From Pseudoalteromonas aurantia (GTDB lineage: Bacteria; Pseudomonadota; Gammaproteobacteria; Enterobacterales; Alteromonadaceae), in assembly GCF_005886875.1 (NCBI RefSeq), contig NZ_PNBY01000034.1, positions 62,001 to 126,000 on the forward strand: a stretch of 64,000 nt of DNA, written 5' to 3'. The notes beneath the pieces were generated by a model. The model was not told the DNA's origin, made no database searches, and saw nothing but the letters and a program-made list of their open reading frames with translations. Position 1 is the first letter of the stretch, and every line of letters begins with the position of its first letter. The position numbers were made by a program, and so were the translations under genes. Shown piece by piece: positions 36,718 to 45,465 of the stretch.

Positions 36718-36734
36718 AGCTCAATTATTGAGCT
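36718..36734. promoter_or_regulatory. 17-bp palindrome in the nqrM leader
   Basis: AGCTCAATTATTGAGCT is a perfect odd-length palindrome around a central T. It lies just after the predicted transcription start of nqrM and 28 bases before its ATG, where a bound repressor would block the gene. Confidence 0.4.
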
Positions 36735-36762
36735 GTTTATTTGCTTTTAAGGGGCCTGTGCA

Positions 36763-36975
36763 ATGTCGCTGTTTTTACTTACATTTGGTTTACTGATTTT
36801 AATTGTTGTGGCAATGGCTGTAGGTGTTATTGTTCAAAAAAAATCTATGGCGGGTAGCTGTGGTGGTTTAGGTGCAGTAGGTATTGATAAAGCATGTGAT
36901 TGTGATGACCCGTGTGATAAACGCAAAAAGCGCCTAGAAAAAGAGCAAGTTTGGAAAGAAAACCAAATTTTATAA
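36763..36975 (+). CDS. nqrM: Na+-NQR maturation protein NqrM
   Basis: A 70-residue protein with one N-terminal membrane helix (about 3-24) and a cytoplasmic cysteine cluster: GSCGGLGAVGIDKACDCDDPCDKRKKR. NqrM is needed for assembly of the iron centre held by NqrD and NqrE. The four closely spaced cysteines likely handle iron. The position after apbE is standard for the nqr locus, but here it has its own promoter. Confidence 0.9.
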   Translation: MSLFLLTFGLLILIVVAMAVGVIVQKKSMAGSCGGLGAVGIDKACDCDDPCDKRKKRLEKEQVWKENQIL

Positions 36976-37011
36976 TAGAGTGATGGAAGTAACTTCAGTT
37001 ACTCAGTGTAA

Positions 37012-37036
37012 TGCGAGCGATTAGCTCGCATTTTTG
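37012..37036 (+). terminator. Intrinsic terminator of nqrM
   Basis: TGCGAGC (37012-37018) pairs with GCTCGCA (37024-37030) around GATTA, followed by five T residues. It ends the nqr-associated cluster. Confidence 0.8.
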
Positions 37037-37057
37037 TATCTGCATTTTAGAGACAAT

Positions 37058-37655
37058 ATGCAACAGACTTGGTACTTTTTACGCCATGGCGCACTGATTC
37101 AAAGTGGTGTAATGTCTGGTCGTACTGATATTACACTCAGTGAATTAGGTATAGAGCTGCTATTTGCTAAAACGAAGACATTGACTGATATAGACCGTAT
37201 ATTCTCTTTTCCCTTACAGCGATGTCGCCAGTCTGCTACAGCATTAAGTTGTTGCTGGCAGATCTCTTTATCTATTTCATACTCATTACAAGGATGGATT
37301 TTGGCGCGTGGTATGGCAAATCGTTTGAATGGCTTTGGAGTAATCCCCATAATCCGAGCATCTGTGACTTTTGGCAAAACCCTTGCTGTATACTCCGCCA
37401 GAGGCTGAAACCATGAAAGCGTTTTACACACGGATTCATCAGTGGTGGCATGCACAATTTGCGACATCCAATGATTCATGCAATCTAGTGATCACATATG
37501 GCGGTGTGATCAAGCAGTTGCTGGTGCTGATTTTAGCGTTTCCCAAGTAAGATACTAGACAACAAAGCTCATTTGATGTCGGTTATGGGGCAATGATTAA
37601 ATTACAGGTCTACTATGATGAGCAGGGCATTGCGTGGCCAAAAGTTGTATTTTAG
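37058..37655 (+). pseudogene. cobC: Decayed cobC (alpha-ribazole phosphatase)
   Basis: A histidine-phosphatase gene in four pieces. Frame one reads MQQTWYFLRHGALIQSGVMSGRTD, with the catalytic RHG. After a shift near 37290 the next frame gives MDFGAWYGKSFEW. A second shift, near 37378 at an AAAACCC run, gives LLYTPPEAETMKAFYTRIHQWW and LVITYGGVIKQ. An in-frame TAA at 37548 is followed by FDVGYGAMIKLQVYYDEQG before the final stop. Together they span about 199 codons, the CobC length. CobC removes the 5'-phosphate of alpha-ribazole or cobalamin phosphate. Three separate lesions make expression as one protein unlikely. Confidence 0.8.
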
Positions 37656-37673
37656 ACATCTAGACAGCATAAT
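37645..37673 (+). promoter_or_regulatory. Candidate promoter of the cobalamin operon
   Basis: TTGTAT (37645-37650) and CATAAT (37668-37673) lie 17 bases apart, just upstream of the riboswitch and overlapping the 3' end of the cobC remnant. Confidence 0.4.
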
Positions 37674-37685
37674 AGTGACTGTTTG

Positions 37686-37776
37686 TTGGTTTTTCTTGGG
37701 AATGAACTGCAAGTGTTCAACTGTCCCCGCAACTGTAAATGCATTAAATGTGCTGAAGTCAGATACCAAGACCGGC
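37686..37776 (+). promoter_or_regulatory. Cobalamin (AdoCbl) riboswitch
   Basis: The conserved core is clear: GGGAA, then the P3-type hairpin TGAAC-TGCAAGT-GTTCA, then CTGTCCCCGCAACTGTAA (37721-37738), and the B12 box AAGTCAGATACC (37756-37767). CTTGG (37695-37699) pairs with CCAAG (37766-37770) to close the P1 region. It lies 157 bases before btuD, so cobalamin should repress the transport and salvage genes downstream. I cannot define the expression platform. Confidence 0.88.
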
Positions 37777-37932
37777 AACTTTCTCATGAGCGGGCGTACT
37801 CTGGGTGATTCAATTAATTTATATGTTATATCAGTGATATGACATGCTTTCTTGTATTATCGTTTTTAATAGCCCGTGAAATATAGCTTTCAAACTGATC
37901 ATAGCTGATTAAATGCAGACATGAGGGTCACT

Positions 37933-38748
37933 ATGGACGATCGAGGGTCTAACCGCTCACCTGTTATTGAGGTCTGTAACTTAGATCTTAAAATTGCTGA
38001 ACACCATATACTGAACAAGATTGATTTTACAATTCAAGCTGGTAAGTTTGTAGGGTTAATAGGGCCTAATGGCGCGGGTAAGTCTTCATTACTGCGCTGC
38101 CTATATCGTTATGTAACGCCGAACGCTGGACGTATTACATTTATTGGAAAGTCGTTATTTGATTATCCTCGGCAAGAATATGCAAAACACGTTGCGGTTG
38201 TGCTGCAAGAGATCCCTGAACAATTTAATTTAACGGTGTTTGATGTTGTCGCGATGGGCGTGTTACCACATAAAACATTGTTTAGTTCAGTTAACCAGCA
38301 AGACAAAACACATATTTTAAATGCGATTGATAAAGTTGGCTTAGGTGACAAAGCACAGCAGCCTTTTTCTCACTTGTCGGGGGGAGAAAGACAACGGGCA
38401 TTGATCGCGCGCGCGATAGTGCAACAGCCCACTTTTTTAATTATGGATGAGCCCACCAGTCATTTAGATGTGAAATATCAAATTCAAATTATGGCGCTGG
38501 CAAAGTCACTGAATATTACAGTACTAGCGTCATTTCATGATTTGAATTTAGCAGGGGCATTGTGTGATGAAATACTTGTTTTACAGCAAGGAAAGTTAGT
38601 CGCGCAAGGAGTGCCTATTGATGTATTAACTGCAGAGCTTTTAGCTGACGTATATGATGTGCGTGCGTCGGTGGTTCCTGTGCCTTGTCCATATGATGGT
38701 GTTGTGCAAGTTCCCCATATTCGTTATCACTATGGGTGCCAGTCATGA
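37933..38748 (+). CDS. btuD: Vitamin B12 ABC importer ATP-binding protein BtuD
   Basis: A 271-residue ATPase of the FepC/BtuD type. Walker A is GPNGAGKSS, the signature is LSGGERQRALIARA, and Walker B is FLIMDEPTSHLD, followed by the switch His in ASFHDLNLA. The gene starts at ATG 37933, where GAGGG is 5 bases upstream; an ATG 12 bases earlier lacks a ribosome site. Riboswitch control and the neighbours btuC, cobQ, cobO and btuF identify the substrate as cobalamin rather than a siderophore. ATGA overlap with btuC. Confidence 0.87.
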   Translation: MDDRGSNRSPVIEVCNLDLKIAEHHILNKIDFTIQAGKFVGLIGPNGAGKSSLLRCLYRYVTPNAGRITFIGKSLFDYPRQEYAKHVAVVLQEIPEQFNLTVFDVVAMGVLPHKTLFSSVNQQDKTHILNAIDKVGLGDKAQQPFSHLSGGERQRALIARAIVQQPTFLIMDEPTSHLDVKYQIQIMALAKSLNITVLASFHDLNLAGALCDEILVLQQGKLVAQGVPIDVLTAELLADVYDVRASVVPVPCPYDGVVQVPHIRYHYGCQS

Positions 38749-39734
38749 GGGGGGCAACGATAGTTACTACGCTATTTATAAGCTGTATAGTGAGCTTTTT
38801 CATAGCGTTAAAGCTAGGTGCCATTGCCATTACCACAGAGCAAGTATTACAGACTTTGTGGCAGTATGATGTAGGGGATTTTTCACAGAAAATTATTGTA
38901 GAACTACGCTTGCCTCGTGTAATTTTGGCATTTATTGCAGGCAGTGGTTTGGCTATGGCAGGGCTTATTTTACAAACGGTAACGCGTAATCCTTTGGCTG
39001 ACCCTTATTTGTTTGGTATTTCATCGGGCGCGTCGTTCGGGGTTGTGGTGTTATCTGCTGTCACGGGTATTCAAGCTGGTTTGGCATTATCTGGTGCTGC
39101 CTTTGCTGGGAGTTTACTGGCGATGACATTGTTGTTACTGATCGCAAAAGGGCGGACATCAGGACAAGTTGAGGCCATGTTACTGGCCGGTGTAGCGCTG
39201 TCTTTCTTATTTAGTTCTTTTACTAGTTTGCTTTTGTATTGGAGCGACCCACAAGCGATCAGCGCCATTTTGTTTTGGAATTTAGGCAGCTTTAGTCGAG
39301 CAGACTGGCAGTGGTTGTGGTTACCGTCTTTGGTGGTGAGTGGTTGCATGCTGATTATGTTGCTATTACGCCGGCCTATTAACGCTTTATTACTCGGGGA
39401 TGAGGGTGCTACTACGTTAGGTGTCAGTGTTGAAAAAGTACGTTTAGGCATGCTGCTATTAAGCTCCTTATTGACGGCGGTGCTTGTTGCTATGTGTGGT
39501 GGCGTAGGGTTTGTAGGCTTAATGATCCCCCATATTGTGCGATTTTTTATCTCGCAGGCAACCACTCTTGGCCTGATCACGACCTCAATGAGTGGCGGGC
39601 TGTTGATGATTTGGGTAGATGTGATAGCTCGAACCTCTTTTGAAAATCAAGAGTTGCCGATTGGTGTAATTACTTCTGCAATTGGTAGTGTGTTTTTCCT
39701 GTTTTTATTGATGTTTCGTAAACGTTCATCTTAA
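38745..39734 (+). CDS. btuC: Vitamin B12 ABC importer permease BtuC
   Basis: A 329-residue permease with about ten helices, of the FecCD/BtuC family. Family motifs are LRLPRVILAFIAGSGLAMAGLILQTVTRNPLADPYLFGISSGASFG and the coupling-helix GGVGFVGLMIPHIVRF. ATG 38745 overlaps the btuD stop by four bases (ATGA), so translation is coupled; a GTG 9 bases upstream is less likely. Two copies form the membrane pore that receives cobalamin from BtuF. Downstream lies the cobT remnant. Confidence 0.87.
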   Translation: MRGATIVTTLFISCIVSFFIALKLGAIAITTEQVLQTLWQYDVGDFSQKIIVELRLPRVILAFIAGSGLAMAGLILQTVTRNPLADPYLFGISSGASFGVVVLSAVTGIQAGLALSGAAFAGSLLAMTLLLLIAKGRTSGQVEAMLLAGVALSFLFSSFTSLLLYWSDPQAISAILFWNLGSFSRADWQWLWLPSLVVSGCMLIMLLLRRPINALLLGDEGATTLGVSVEKVRLGMLLLSSLLTAVLVAMCGGVGFVGLMIPHIVRFFISQATTLGLITTSMSGGLLMIWVDVIARTSFENQELPIGVITSAIGSVFFLFLLMFRKRSS

Positions 39735-39795
39735 TAATCTTAACCCCAACGCAGAGAGTTAACGGATGATAGCGCCGCGAGAGAAAAAATTTGCA

Positions 39796-40190
39796 ATGCA
39801 AATTAATCATAAAATAGACTTTAAAACCAAGCATTCGGGGCACTCGGTAAATTAGAGGATGTGGCTTACCAAGTAGTCACTATTTTGTCCCAAAAGTTAG
39901 ACGATAAGCAATTTGCTGAGGCGCGTTTTGAAATTACTTCACCACAACTAATCGTTTTTGCGGGAAAGTATGGTGTGGCGGCACAAGACATTTCGATTGC
40001 ACTGCGTGAAGTAACGGGGCAAATGGTGGGCACCATGCAACAAGCAGTAAAATTACAAATGATTTTGCTGATCGACGGATTTATTGGAGCGGCTGCGGCA
40101 AGGATCGTGTGCGCCCTTTCACCGAACGCACAACAGTATATGATTTTTGCGCATTGCTCAGGTGAAACAAAGCCATCGATGCGTATATAA
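39796..40190 (+). pseudogene. cobT: Decayed cobT (DMB phosphoribosyltransferase)
   Basis: The start MQINHKIDFKTKHSG reads in one frame and GALGKLEDVAYQ in the next, so a base is missing at the GGGG run near 39837-39840. The frame then continues IVFAGKYGVAAQDISIALREVTGQMV, the CobT N-terminal core. It jumps directly to MILLIDGFIGAAAARIVCALSP and FAHCSGE, which is the CobT C-terminus. Most of the middle (about 200 residues) is gone. CobT makes alpha-ribazole phosphate from nicotinate mononucleotide and dimethylbenzimidazole. Key parts are lost, so it is non-functional. Confidence 0.82.
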
Positions 40191-40411
40191 GGCAAAAATC
40201 AGCCTTGTTGAGTGTATTGGGAGAAACTCAAGCCACAGTGATTTTAGTGAGTAATGAAGTAGGGCATGGCATTGTACTGTTAGGTGAATTGAGTCGTACT
40301 TTTGTAGACCAATCAAGGTTGTTACATCAAGATATTGCGCAGTTAGCCGATCGCGTCGACTTCATTCTGGCTGGTTGTACATTACGAATAAAACAGAGAA
40401 GAAAACAGTGA
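40191..40411 (+). pseudogene. cobU: C-terminal remnant of cobU (adenosylcobinamide kinase)
   Basis: About 68 residues remain, reading [47 protein letters not shown]. This is the C-terminal end of CobU/CobP, the bifunctional adenosylcobinamide kinase and guanylyltransferase. The P-loop, the guanylylation His and the N-terminal two-thirds are missing. It follows the cobT remnant with no gap, and its stop TGA overlaps the cobQ GTG. The old cobU gene was presumably translationally coupled to cobQ. Confidence 0.78.
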
Positions 40412-41883
40412 AAACATTGATGGTACAAGGGACCACGTCAGATGCTGGTAAAAGCACACTGGTAGCAGGGTTATGTCGTGTATTTGCCAGGAAAAATTTT
40501 AACGTTGCGCCATTTAAACCACAAAATATGGCATTAAATAGCGCAGTGACCCCTTGTGGTGGTGAAATTGGTCGTGCGCAAGCGTTGCAGGCTATGGCCG
40601 CAAATGTCGCTTTAGATACTGACTTTAATCCTATTTTGCTCAAACCTAATAGCGATACTGGTGCACAAGTTATTATTCATGGGAAGGTCATTAGTAATAT
40701 GGAAGCGGCCAAATATCATGATTATAAAAAAGTGGCGATGGAGGCGGTGCTGCAATCACATGGCCGGCTGATAAACGCGTATGACATGATCATGGTTGAA
40801 GGGGCGGGCAGCCCTGCAGAAATTAACTTGCGAGAAAATGATATTGCCAATATGGGATTTGCAACCCAAGTCAATTGCCCAGTGATCATTATTGCTGATA
40901 TTGATAAAGGAGGGGTATTTGCACACCTTGTTGGCACACTGATGTTGCTCAGTGAGAAAGAACAAGCACTGGTAAAAGGGTTTGTGATTAACCGCTTTCG
41001 TGGCGATATTGGATTATTACAATCAGGGCTGGATTGGTTGGAAGAAAGAACCGGCAAGCCAGTACTGGGTGTATTGCCTTATTTACATTCATTGAATTTA
41101 GATGCAGAAGACGCAGTAGCGATGGATAATGTGCTTGATGATAAGCAAGTGTCAGTAGCGGTACTGCTATTGCCTCATATTAGCAATCACACAGACTTTG
41201 ATGTGTTACGTCTACACCCAAATGTTGATTTACGCTATGTGCGTCACACTCAAAGTATTGGCAATGTAGATTTGATCATTATTCCTGGTAGCAAGAATGT
41301 GATCAGTGATTTCACCTTTCTACAGTCGCAAACTTGGTCAGCAGAGATCAAGCGCCATTTACGCTACGGTGGAAAGGTACTTGGCGTATGTGGAGGGTTG
41401 CAAATGCTGGGAAAATCGATTTCAGATCCGTTAGGGGTTGAGTCATCAGTTCTGCATATTACCACTTTGGGTTTGGCTGATTTTACGACACAGTTAAGTG
41501 TAGAGAAAACCTTGACCCAAGTGAGTGGAACCTGCAAATTAGATGGCAACGATGTTGCTATTGCGGGATATGAGATCCATTGTGGCCAAAGTCATGGGCC
41601 AGCGATGGCACGTCCTTTTTTGTATTTTTCAGCCCACCCAGATGGTACTGAACAAGATGGCTTTATTTGTGACGATAACCAAATAGCGGGTACCTATTTA
41701 CATGGTTTATTTGATAACACAGAGGCAGCATTTGCCATTTTGCGCTGGGCCAGTGAAGGGCAATTAGACAATGAGATGTTCGACTTAAATAAGCATCGAG
41801 AAACGCAATTAGAACGCCTTGCTGATGTATGTGAACAATATTTAGATATAACAAAAATTACCGCGATCACGCGTGGTGAGTAG
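40408..41883 (+). CDS. cobQ: Cobyric acid synthase CobQ
   Basis: A 491-residue enzyme that amidates four carboxylates of adenosylcobyrinic acid a,c-diamide. N-terminal ATPase domain: [22 protein letters not shown] with the P-loop, then [14 protein letters not shown]-terminal glutamine amidotransferase: [13 protein letters not shown] with the nucleophile Cys, and [10 protein letters not shown] with the His. GTG 40408 is chosen because AGAGAAG precedes it; it overlaps the cobU remnant stop by 4 bases (GTGA). The gene is intact although its neighbours cobT and cobU are broken, so it may act in salvage of cobyrinate-type precursors or be a leftover. Confidence 0.88.
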   Translation: MKTLMVQGTTSDAGKSTLVAGLCRVFARKNFNVAPFKPQNMALNSAVTPCGGEIGRAQALQAMAANVALDTDFNPILLKPNSDTGAQVIIHGKVISNMEAAKYHDYKKVAMEAVLQSHGRLINAYDMIMVEGAGSPAEINLRENDIANMGFATQVNCPVIIIADIDKGGVFAHLVGTLMLLSEKEQALVKGFVINRFRGDIGLLQSGLDWLEERTGKPVLGVLPYLHSLNLDAEDAVAMDNVLDDKQVSVAVLLLPHISNHTDFDVLRLHPNVDLRYVRHTQSIGNVDLIIIPGSKNVISDFTFLQSQTWSAEIKRHLRYGGKVLGVCGGLQMLGKSISDPLGVESSVLHITTLGLADFTTQLSVEKTLTQVSGTCKLDGNDVAIAGYEIHCGQSHGPAMARPFLYFSAHPDGTEQDGFICDDNQIAGTYLHGLFDNTEAAFAILRWASEGQLDNEMFDLNKHRETQLERLADVCEQYLDITKITAITRGE

Positions 41884-41891
41884 AGGAAAAT

Positions 41892-42524
41892 ATGAGCACC
41901 GATAAGCAAAATAAGACACAAGAAGCACAACAAAAAAGCCACGATAAGCATCAGCAACGCCAGCAAAAAGTAAAAGAGAATGTGGATGCAAAAGTCGCTG
42001 CTGCACAAGTTGAGCAAGGGGTATTTCAAGTTATTACTGGTAATGGTAAAGGAAAATCAACGTCTGGATTTGGTACCGTCGCTCGGTGTGTTGGGCATGG
42101 TATGAACGCGGCTGTTGCTCAGTTTATAAAAGGTTTATGGGACTGTGGAGAACGTAACCTGCTAGAAAAAGCGGGAGTTCCATTTTCTGTGATGAAAACC
42201 GGTTTTACATGGGAAACGCAAAATCGTGAAACAGATACCAAAGCAGCACAAGACACCTGGCAACAAGCTAAAGCTTGGTTAGCGGACGACAGTATCGATC
42301 TTGTCTTACTTGATGAGCTGACTTACATGGTGACCTATGAGTATATCGATTTAGATGAGGTCATTACGGCTATTGAAAATCGTCCTAAAATGCAATCAGT
42401 CATCATCACAGGTCGTGCTGCACATCGACGCTTAACTGATCTTGCTGATACAGTCAGTGAGGTTCGTAATGTAAAGCATGCCTTTGAAGCAGGGATTAAA
42501 GCGCAAAAAGGGTTTGATTTTTAA
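41892..42524 (+). CDS. cobO: Corrinoid adenosyltransferase CobO/BtuR
   Basis: A 210-residue ATP:cob(I)alamin adenosyltransferase of the CobA/BtuR type. An N-terminal polar tail (residues 1-35, rich in Lys/Gln/His) leads to the P-loop VITGNGKGKSTSGFGTVARCVGHG. WDCGERNLLE and DLVLLDELTYMVTYEYID are further family segments. It attaches the 5'-deoxyadenosyl group to reduced corrinoids after import. It lies 8 bases after cobQ and overlaps btuF by one base, so expression follows the riboswitch. Confidence 0.9.
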   Translation: MSTDKQNKTQEAQQKSHDKHQQRQQKVKENVDAKVAAAQVEQGVFQVITGNGKGKSTSGFGTVARCVGHGMNAAVAQFIKGLWDCGERNLLEKAGVPFSVMKTGFTWETQNRETDTKAAQDTWQQAKAWLADDSIDLVLLDELTYMVTYEYIDLDEVITAIENRPKMQSVIITGRAAHRRLTDLADTVSEVRNVKHAFEAGIKAQKGFDF

Positions 42525-43363
42525 TGCGTTTTTTTACTGCTTTTACAGCGTTTTTATTGCTAAGTAGCTATGTTCAAGCTGATAGCGCTAAGCGCATTGT
42601 GGCATTAGCGCCACATGTGGTTGAAAACTTATTTGCAATTGGAGCGGGTGATTTGATAGTCGGTACGGTTGATTATGCCGATTACCCTGACGCCGCCAAC
42701 GCCATTCCTCGTATTGGGGGTTACAACGGCATTCAGCTCGAAAAACTATTGGCACTAAAGCCAGATTTAGTGATTGCGTGGCAAACGGGCAGTAAAAAAA
42801 TTGACTTAACAAAAGTGGAAAAGCTGGGCATTAAAGTCGTTTATAGCGATGCAAAAGACATTAATAAAGTGGCTGATGAATTACGGCTTTTTGGTCAGTT
42901 AACTGGGAAGAACCAGGAGGGCGAATACGCAGCAAGTGCTTTTACGGCTCAGTTTGAAGAAATAAAAACGCGTTACGCCACAGGTAATTCGCTTAAGGTT
43001 TTTTATCAATTGTGGCCCGACCCTATGATGACTGTTAGCAAAAATACGTGGATCCACCAGTTATTATCAGTGTGTGGTGTTGAGAACGTATTTGCAAAGG
43101 GCAGTACTGACTATCCACAAATCAGCATTGAGAATGTGATCAAAGCTAGCCCTCACGTTATTGTCTTACCTACTGAAAAAACCAAGAAGCAAATACAAAT
43201 GGTTAATTGGCAAAAATGGCCAGAGATCCCAGCTGTGGCGAATCAGCAATTTATAGAAGTGAATGCTGATTTGTTGCACCGTTATAGCACTCGGGTGTTG
43301 CAAGGAGTAAGCGATATGTGTGATAAAATGCGGCATTCAAAAGCACATTATAATTCGTTATGA
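42524..43363 (+). CDS. btuF: Cobalamin-binding periplasmic protein BtuF
   Basis: A 279-residue substrate-binding protein with a cleavable signal peptide (about 1-19, ..LLLSSYVQA). The mature part begins RIVALAPHVVENLFAIGAGDLIVGTVDYADYP, typical of BtuF (class III binding protein), with PRIGGYNGIQLEKLLALKPDLVIAW and a central long helix. It delivers vitamin B12 to BtuCD. Start TAATG overlaps the cobO stop. It closes the B12 operon; ung follows with an independent ribosome site. Confidence 0.86.
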   Translation: MRFFTAFTAFLLLSSYVQADSAKRIVALAPHVVENLFAIGAGDLIVGTVDYADYPDAANAIPRIGGYNGIQLEKLLALKPDLVIAWQTGSKKIDLTKVEKLGIKVVYSDAKDINKVADELRLFGQLTGKNQEGEYAASAFTAQFEEIKTRYATGNSLKVFYQLWPDPMMTVSKNTWIHQLLSVCGVENVFAKGSTDYPQISIENVIKASPHVIVLPTEKTKKQIQMVNWQKWPEIPAVANQQFIEVNADLLHRYSTRVLQGVSDMCDKMRHSKAHYNSL

Positions 43364-43417
43364 CAATAATTTATTATGCGATGTATTGAGGCTAGGTTAA
43401 TTAATGAGGCTATCCAC

Positions 43418-44077
43418 ATGAGCGGTTGGAAAACATTTTTAGAGCAAGAGCATAAGCAAACTTACTTACAAGATACACTCAGTTATGTCGCACAACGTCG
43501 TGCTGAGGGGATTGCGGTTTACCCGGAAGATAAGCATGTATTTGAAGCGCTGAATGTCACTGATTTAGATAAAGTAAAAGTCGTGATATTAGGACAAGAC
43601 CCTTACCATGGTCCTGAACAAGCGCATGGCTTGTGTTTTTCGGTTTTACCAGGAATAAAGCCACCTCCGTCATTGGCGAATATGTATAAAGAGCTGGTAC
43701 AAGATGTGGCGGATTTTACCATCCCAGAGCATGGCTTTTTATTGTCATGGGCTGAGCAAGGTGTTTTACTGTTAAATACCGTATTAACGGTTGAGCAAGG
43801 CGCCGCACATTCCCATAAAAAGCTTGGCTGGGAGCGATTTACTGACGCTGTGATTACACATGTAAATGAGCACACCACAGGCACTATATTTTTATTGTGG
43901 GGCGCACATGCTCAGAAAAAAGGGAAAAGCATCGATACCGCCCGCCATCATGTATTGCACGCACCACACCCATCTCCTTTATCGGCTCACCGTGGGTTCT
44001 TCGGCTGTCAGCATTTTTCTAAAACGAATCAGTTGTTATTGGACATGGGTAGACAGCCCATCAATTGGCAGGTATAG
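43418..44077 (+). CDS. ung: Uracil-DNA glycosylase
   Basis: A 219-residue family 1 glycosylase that removes uracil from DNA in base-excision repair. The catalytic water-activating motif [22 protein letters not shown] and the C-terminal [14 protein letters not shown] intercalation loop are complete. GAGG about 8 bases upstream supports ATG 43418 rather than the start 42 bases earlier. The length is that of the family (about 220-230). It starts 54 bases after btuF and could share some transcription with the B12 operon. Confidence 0.93.
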   Translation: MSGWKTFLEQEHKQTYLQDTLSYVAQRRAEGIAVYPEDKHVFEALNVTDLDKVKVVILGQDPYHGPEQAHGLCFSVLPGIKPPPSLANMYKELVQDVADFTIPEHGFLLSWAEQGVLLLNTVLTVEQGAAHSHKKLGWERFTDAVITHVNEHTTGTIFLLWGAHAQKKGKSIDTARHHVLHAPHPSPLSAHRGFFGCQHFSKTNQLLLDMGRQPINWQV

Positions 44078-44365
44078 AGCGCGTCATGGTTAAGTTATTA
44101 CTATGGTGTTAACAATGAATGGCGGTAACTTTTACTATTAATTCATTTTTATGATTTATTTTATAATAAAACTCATGATGTTATGGTTTTACTATAATTA
44201 TAATGACTTTTCATTTAGAAAATTATAGTATTATTTTTCGCAACTAAACTACTTGAGAAATGGACTTTAAAAGTAGTAAATAACGATGCACGATTAGGTG
44301 CTCGTTGTTCCCGTATTTAAAGCCCACCTCTATGTAATACTCATGAAAAATAATAAGGATTATTA
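44078..44365. other. AT-rich intergenic region with leader hairpin
   Basis: A 288-base AT-rich gap. It contains ACTACTT/AAGTAGT repeats around 44249-44277, and a bulged hairpin AACGATGCAC-GATTAG-GTGCTCGTT (44282-44306) about 60 bases before the next start. TATAAT-like sequence lies near 44195. Nothing else was recognised. Confidence 0.35.
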
Positions 44366-45340
44366 ATGAGAAGAGCTCTTGGCTTAGCCCTACTTTGTAC
44401 ATTACCCACTTTATCTTTTGCCAATTCAGATGAGTCTGGCCTAATGGAAGAGGCTGCAGCGGCATGTTATAAAATGCGCGCAACAGATTGGTTCGATGAA
44501 CCGTCAATCGGCTCCGACAACAAGCTGGCGCAGCAAACCGTCTTGTCTAATGAATATGAACAGCTGCGCTTACAACTTGAAGCGTTAAATCCAAACTATG
44601 CCCAAAATACACAAAAAGTTGATATTTCAGGGCGCGCTGCCAAGCCGTTTAATGAAATTATCACTTATTGCTCTGATAAAATGGCAGCGCTAAAGCGCTA
44701 CACCCGAGAATTAGCGGAACTAAAAGTCACGAGGGCTGAAGCTGAACGTATACGGTTAGAAGAAGAGGCACAGGCGAAAGTAGACAAAGAATATGCTGCG
44801 CAGATGGCTGCCCAAGACTTGGATGTAAAACTAACAGATATTGCTGCTGAGCATGGTTATGATGCATATATTGGGAGTATTCGAGCGTTCTATCAACAGC
44901 ATTATGCTGGGGCAAGTATTGATGAGCTGGCAGAGTACGCCATGGTGCCAGCAGAAGATGCTGAGCGTTATACGATGCAACGTGTGATAGGTGATTATGC
45001 GATTTATCAAGGGACAGATGATGCCTCGCCACATACACGTTTAATTGCATTAGAAAAAACCTCTGACGGCTCGTACGGCCAATATGCTAGGTTGCCTTTA
45101 GAAGCCTATGTAGTATTAGAGAAAAAGACGTTCAAAACTTGGCGCGGCGGTGAAAGAGAGATCCTTGTTTTTGGTCGTGCTGAAGATCATCCGGCGGGTG
45201 GGTCGTTTCTAGTCTGGCTGTTCTTGCTTATTATCGCTGGTGGGGCTGGGTATCATTTCCGTGAGCAGTTATTACCGCATTTAGAGCCATTATTGAATAA
45301 AGCGAAGCAAGCTAAAGATGACTTAGAGACACGTAAATAA
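44366..45340 (+). CDS. Exported, C-terminally anchored protein of unknown function
   Basis: A 324-residue protein I do not recognise. Parts: signal peptide (about 1-19, ending SFANS), a helical N-terminal region with a possible Cys pair (C34 and C98), a long coiled coil (about 105-150, Glu/Ala/Lys-rich), then a globular domain (about 152-275), and a membrane helix near 280-298 with a basic tail. The globular domain is clearly homologous to almost the whole of the next gene's product (shared GDYAIYQG / GEYAIYEG, RLIA, and EILVFG / EVLVFS). AAGGA lies upstream. A terminator follows. Confidence 0.6.
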   Translation: MRRALGLALLCTLPTLSFANSDESGLMEEAAAACYKMRATDWFDEPSIGSDNKLAQQTVLSNEYEQLRLQLEALNPNYAQNTQKVDISGRAAKPFNEIITYCSDKMAALKRYTRELAELKVTRAEAERIRLEEEAQAKVDKEYAAQMAAQDLDVKLTDIAAEHGYDAYIGSIRAFYQQHYAGASIDELAEYAMVPAEDAERYTMQRVIGDYAIYQGTDDASPHTRLIALEKTSDGSYGQYARLPLEAYVVLEKKTFKTWRGGEREILVFGRAEDHPAGGSFLVWLFLLIIAGGAGYHFREQLLPHLEPLLNKAKQAKDDLETRK

Positions 45341-45362
45341 ACCTATCCAATTGTAATGTTAC

Positions 45363-45389
45363 ATAAGGCCCTACTAGGGCCTTATTTTG
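45363..45389 (+). terminator. Intrinsic terminator after the anchored protein gene
   Basis: ATAAGGCCC (45363-45371) pairs with GGGCCTTAT (45377-45385), followed by a short T-run. It separates the two paralogous genes, so they are not obviously one transcript. Confidence 0.75.
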
Positions 45390-45465
45390 TTCTATTAATA
45401 AAAATATATGCCAATCAGATAGGTAGGCGTATTTTTAAATGGGCAGTCAAGAAGGAGGAATTACC

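Noticed and set aside
37058..37655. Explaining the cobC lesions as sequencing error
   Set aside because: Three lesions cluster in one gene, and adjacent pathway genes cobT and cobU carry large deletions that sequencing errors would not produce.
36976..37920. btuB gene between the riboswitch and btuD
   Set aside because: No TonB-box, plug or barrel-like sequence can be read in any frame in the available space.
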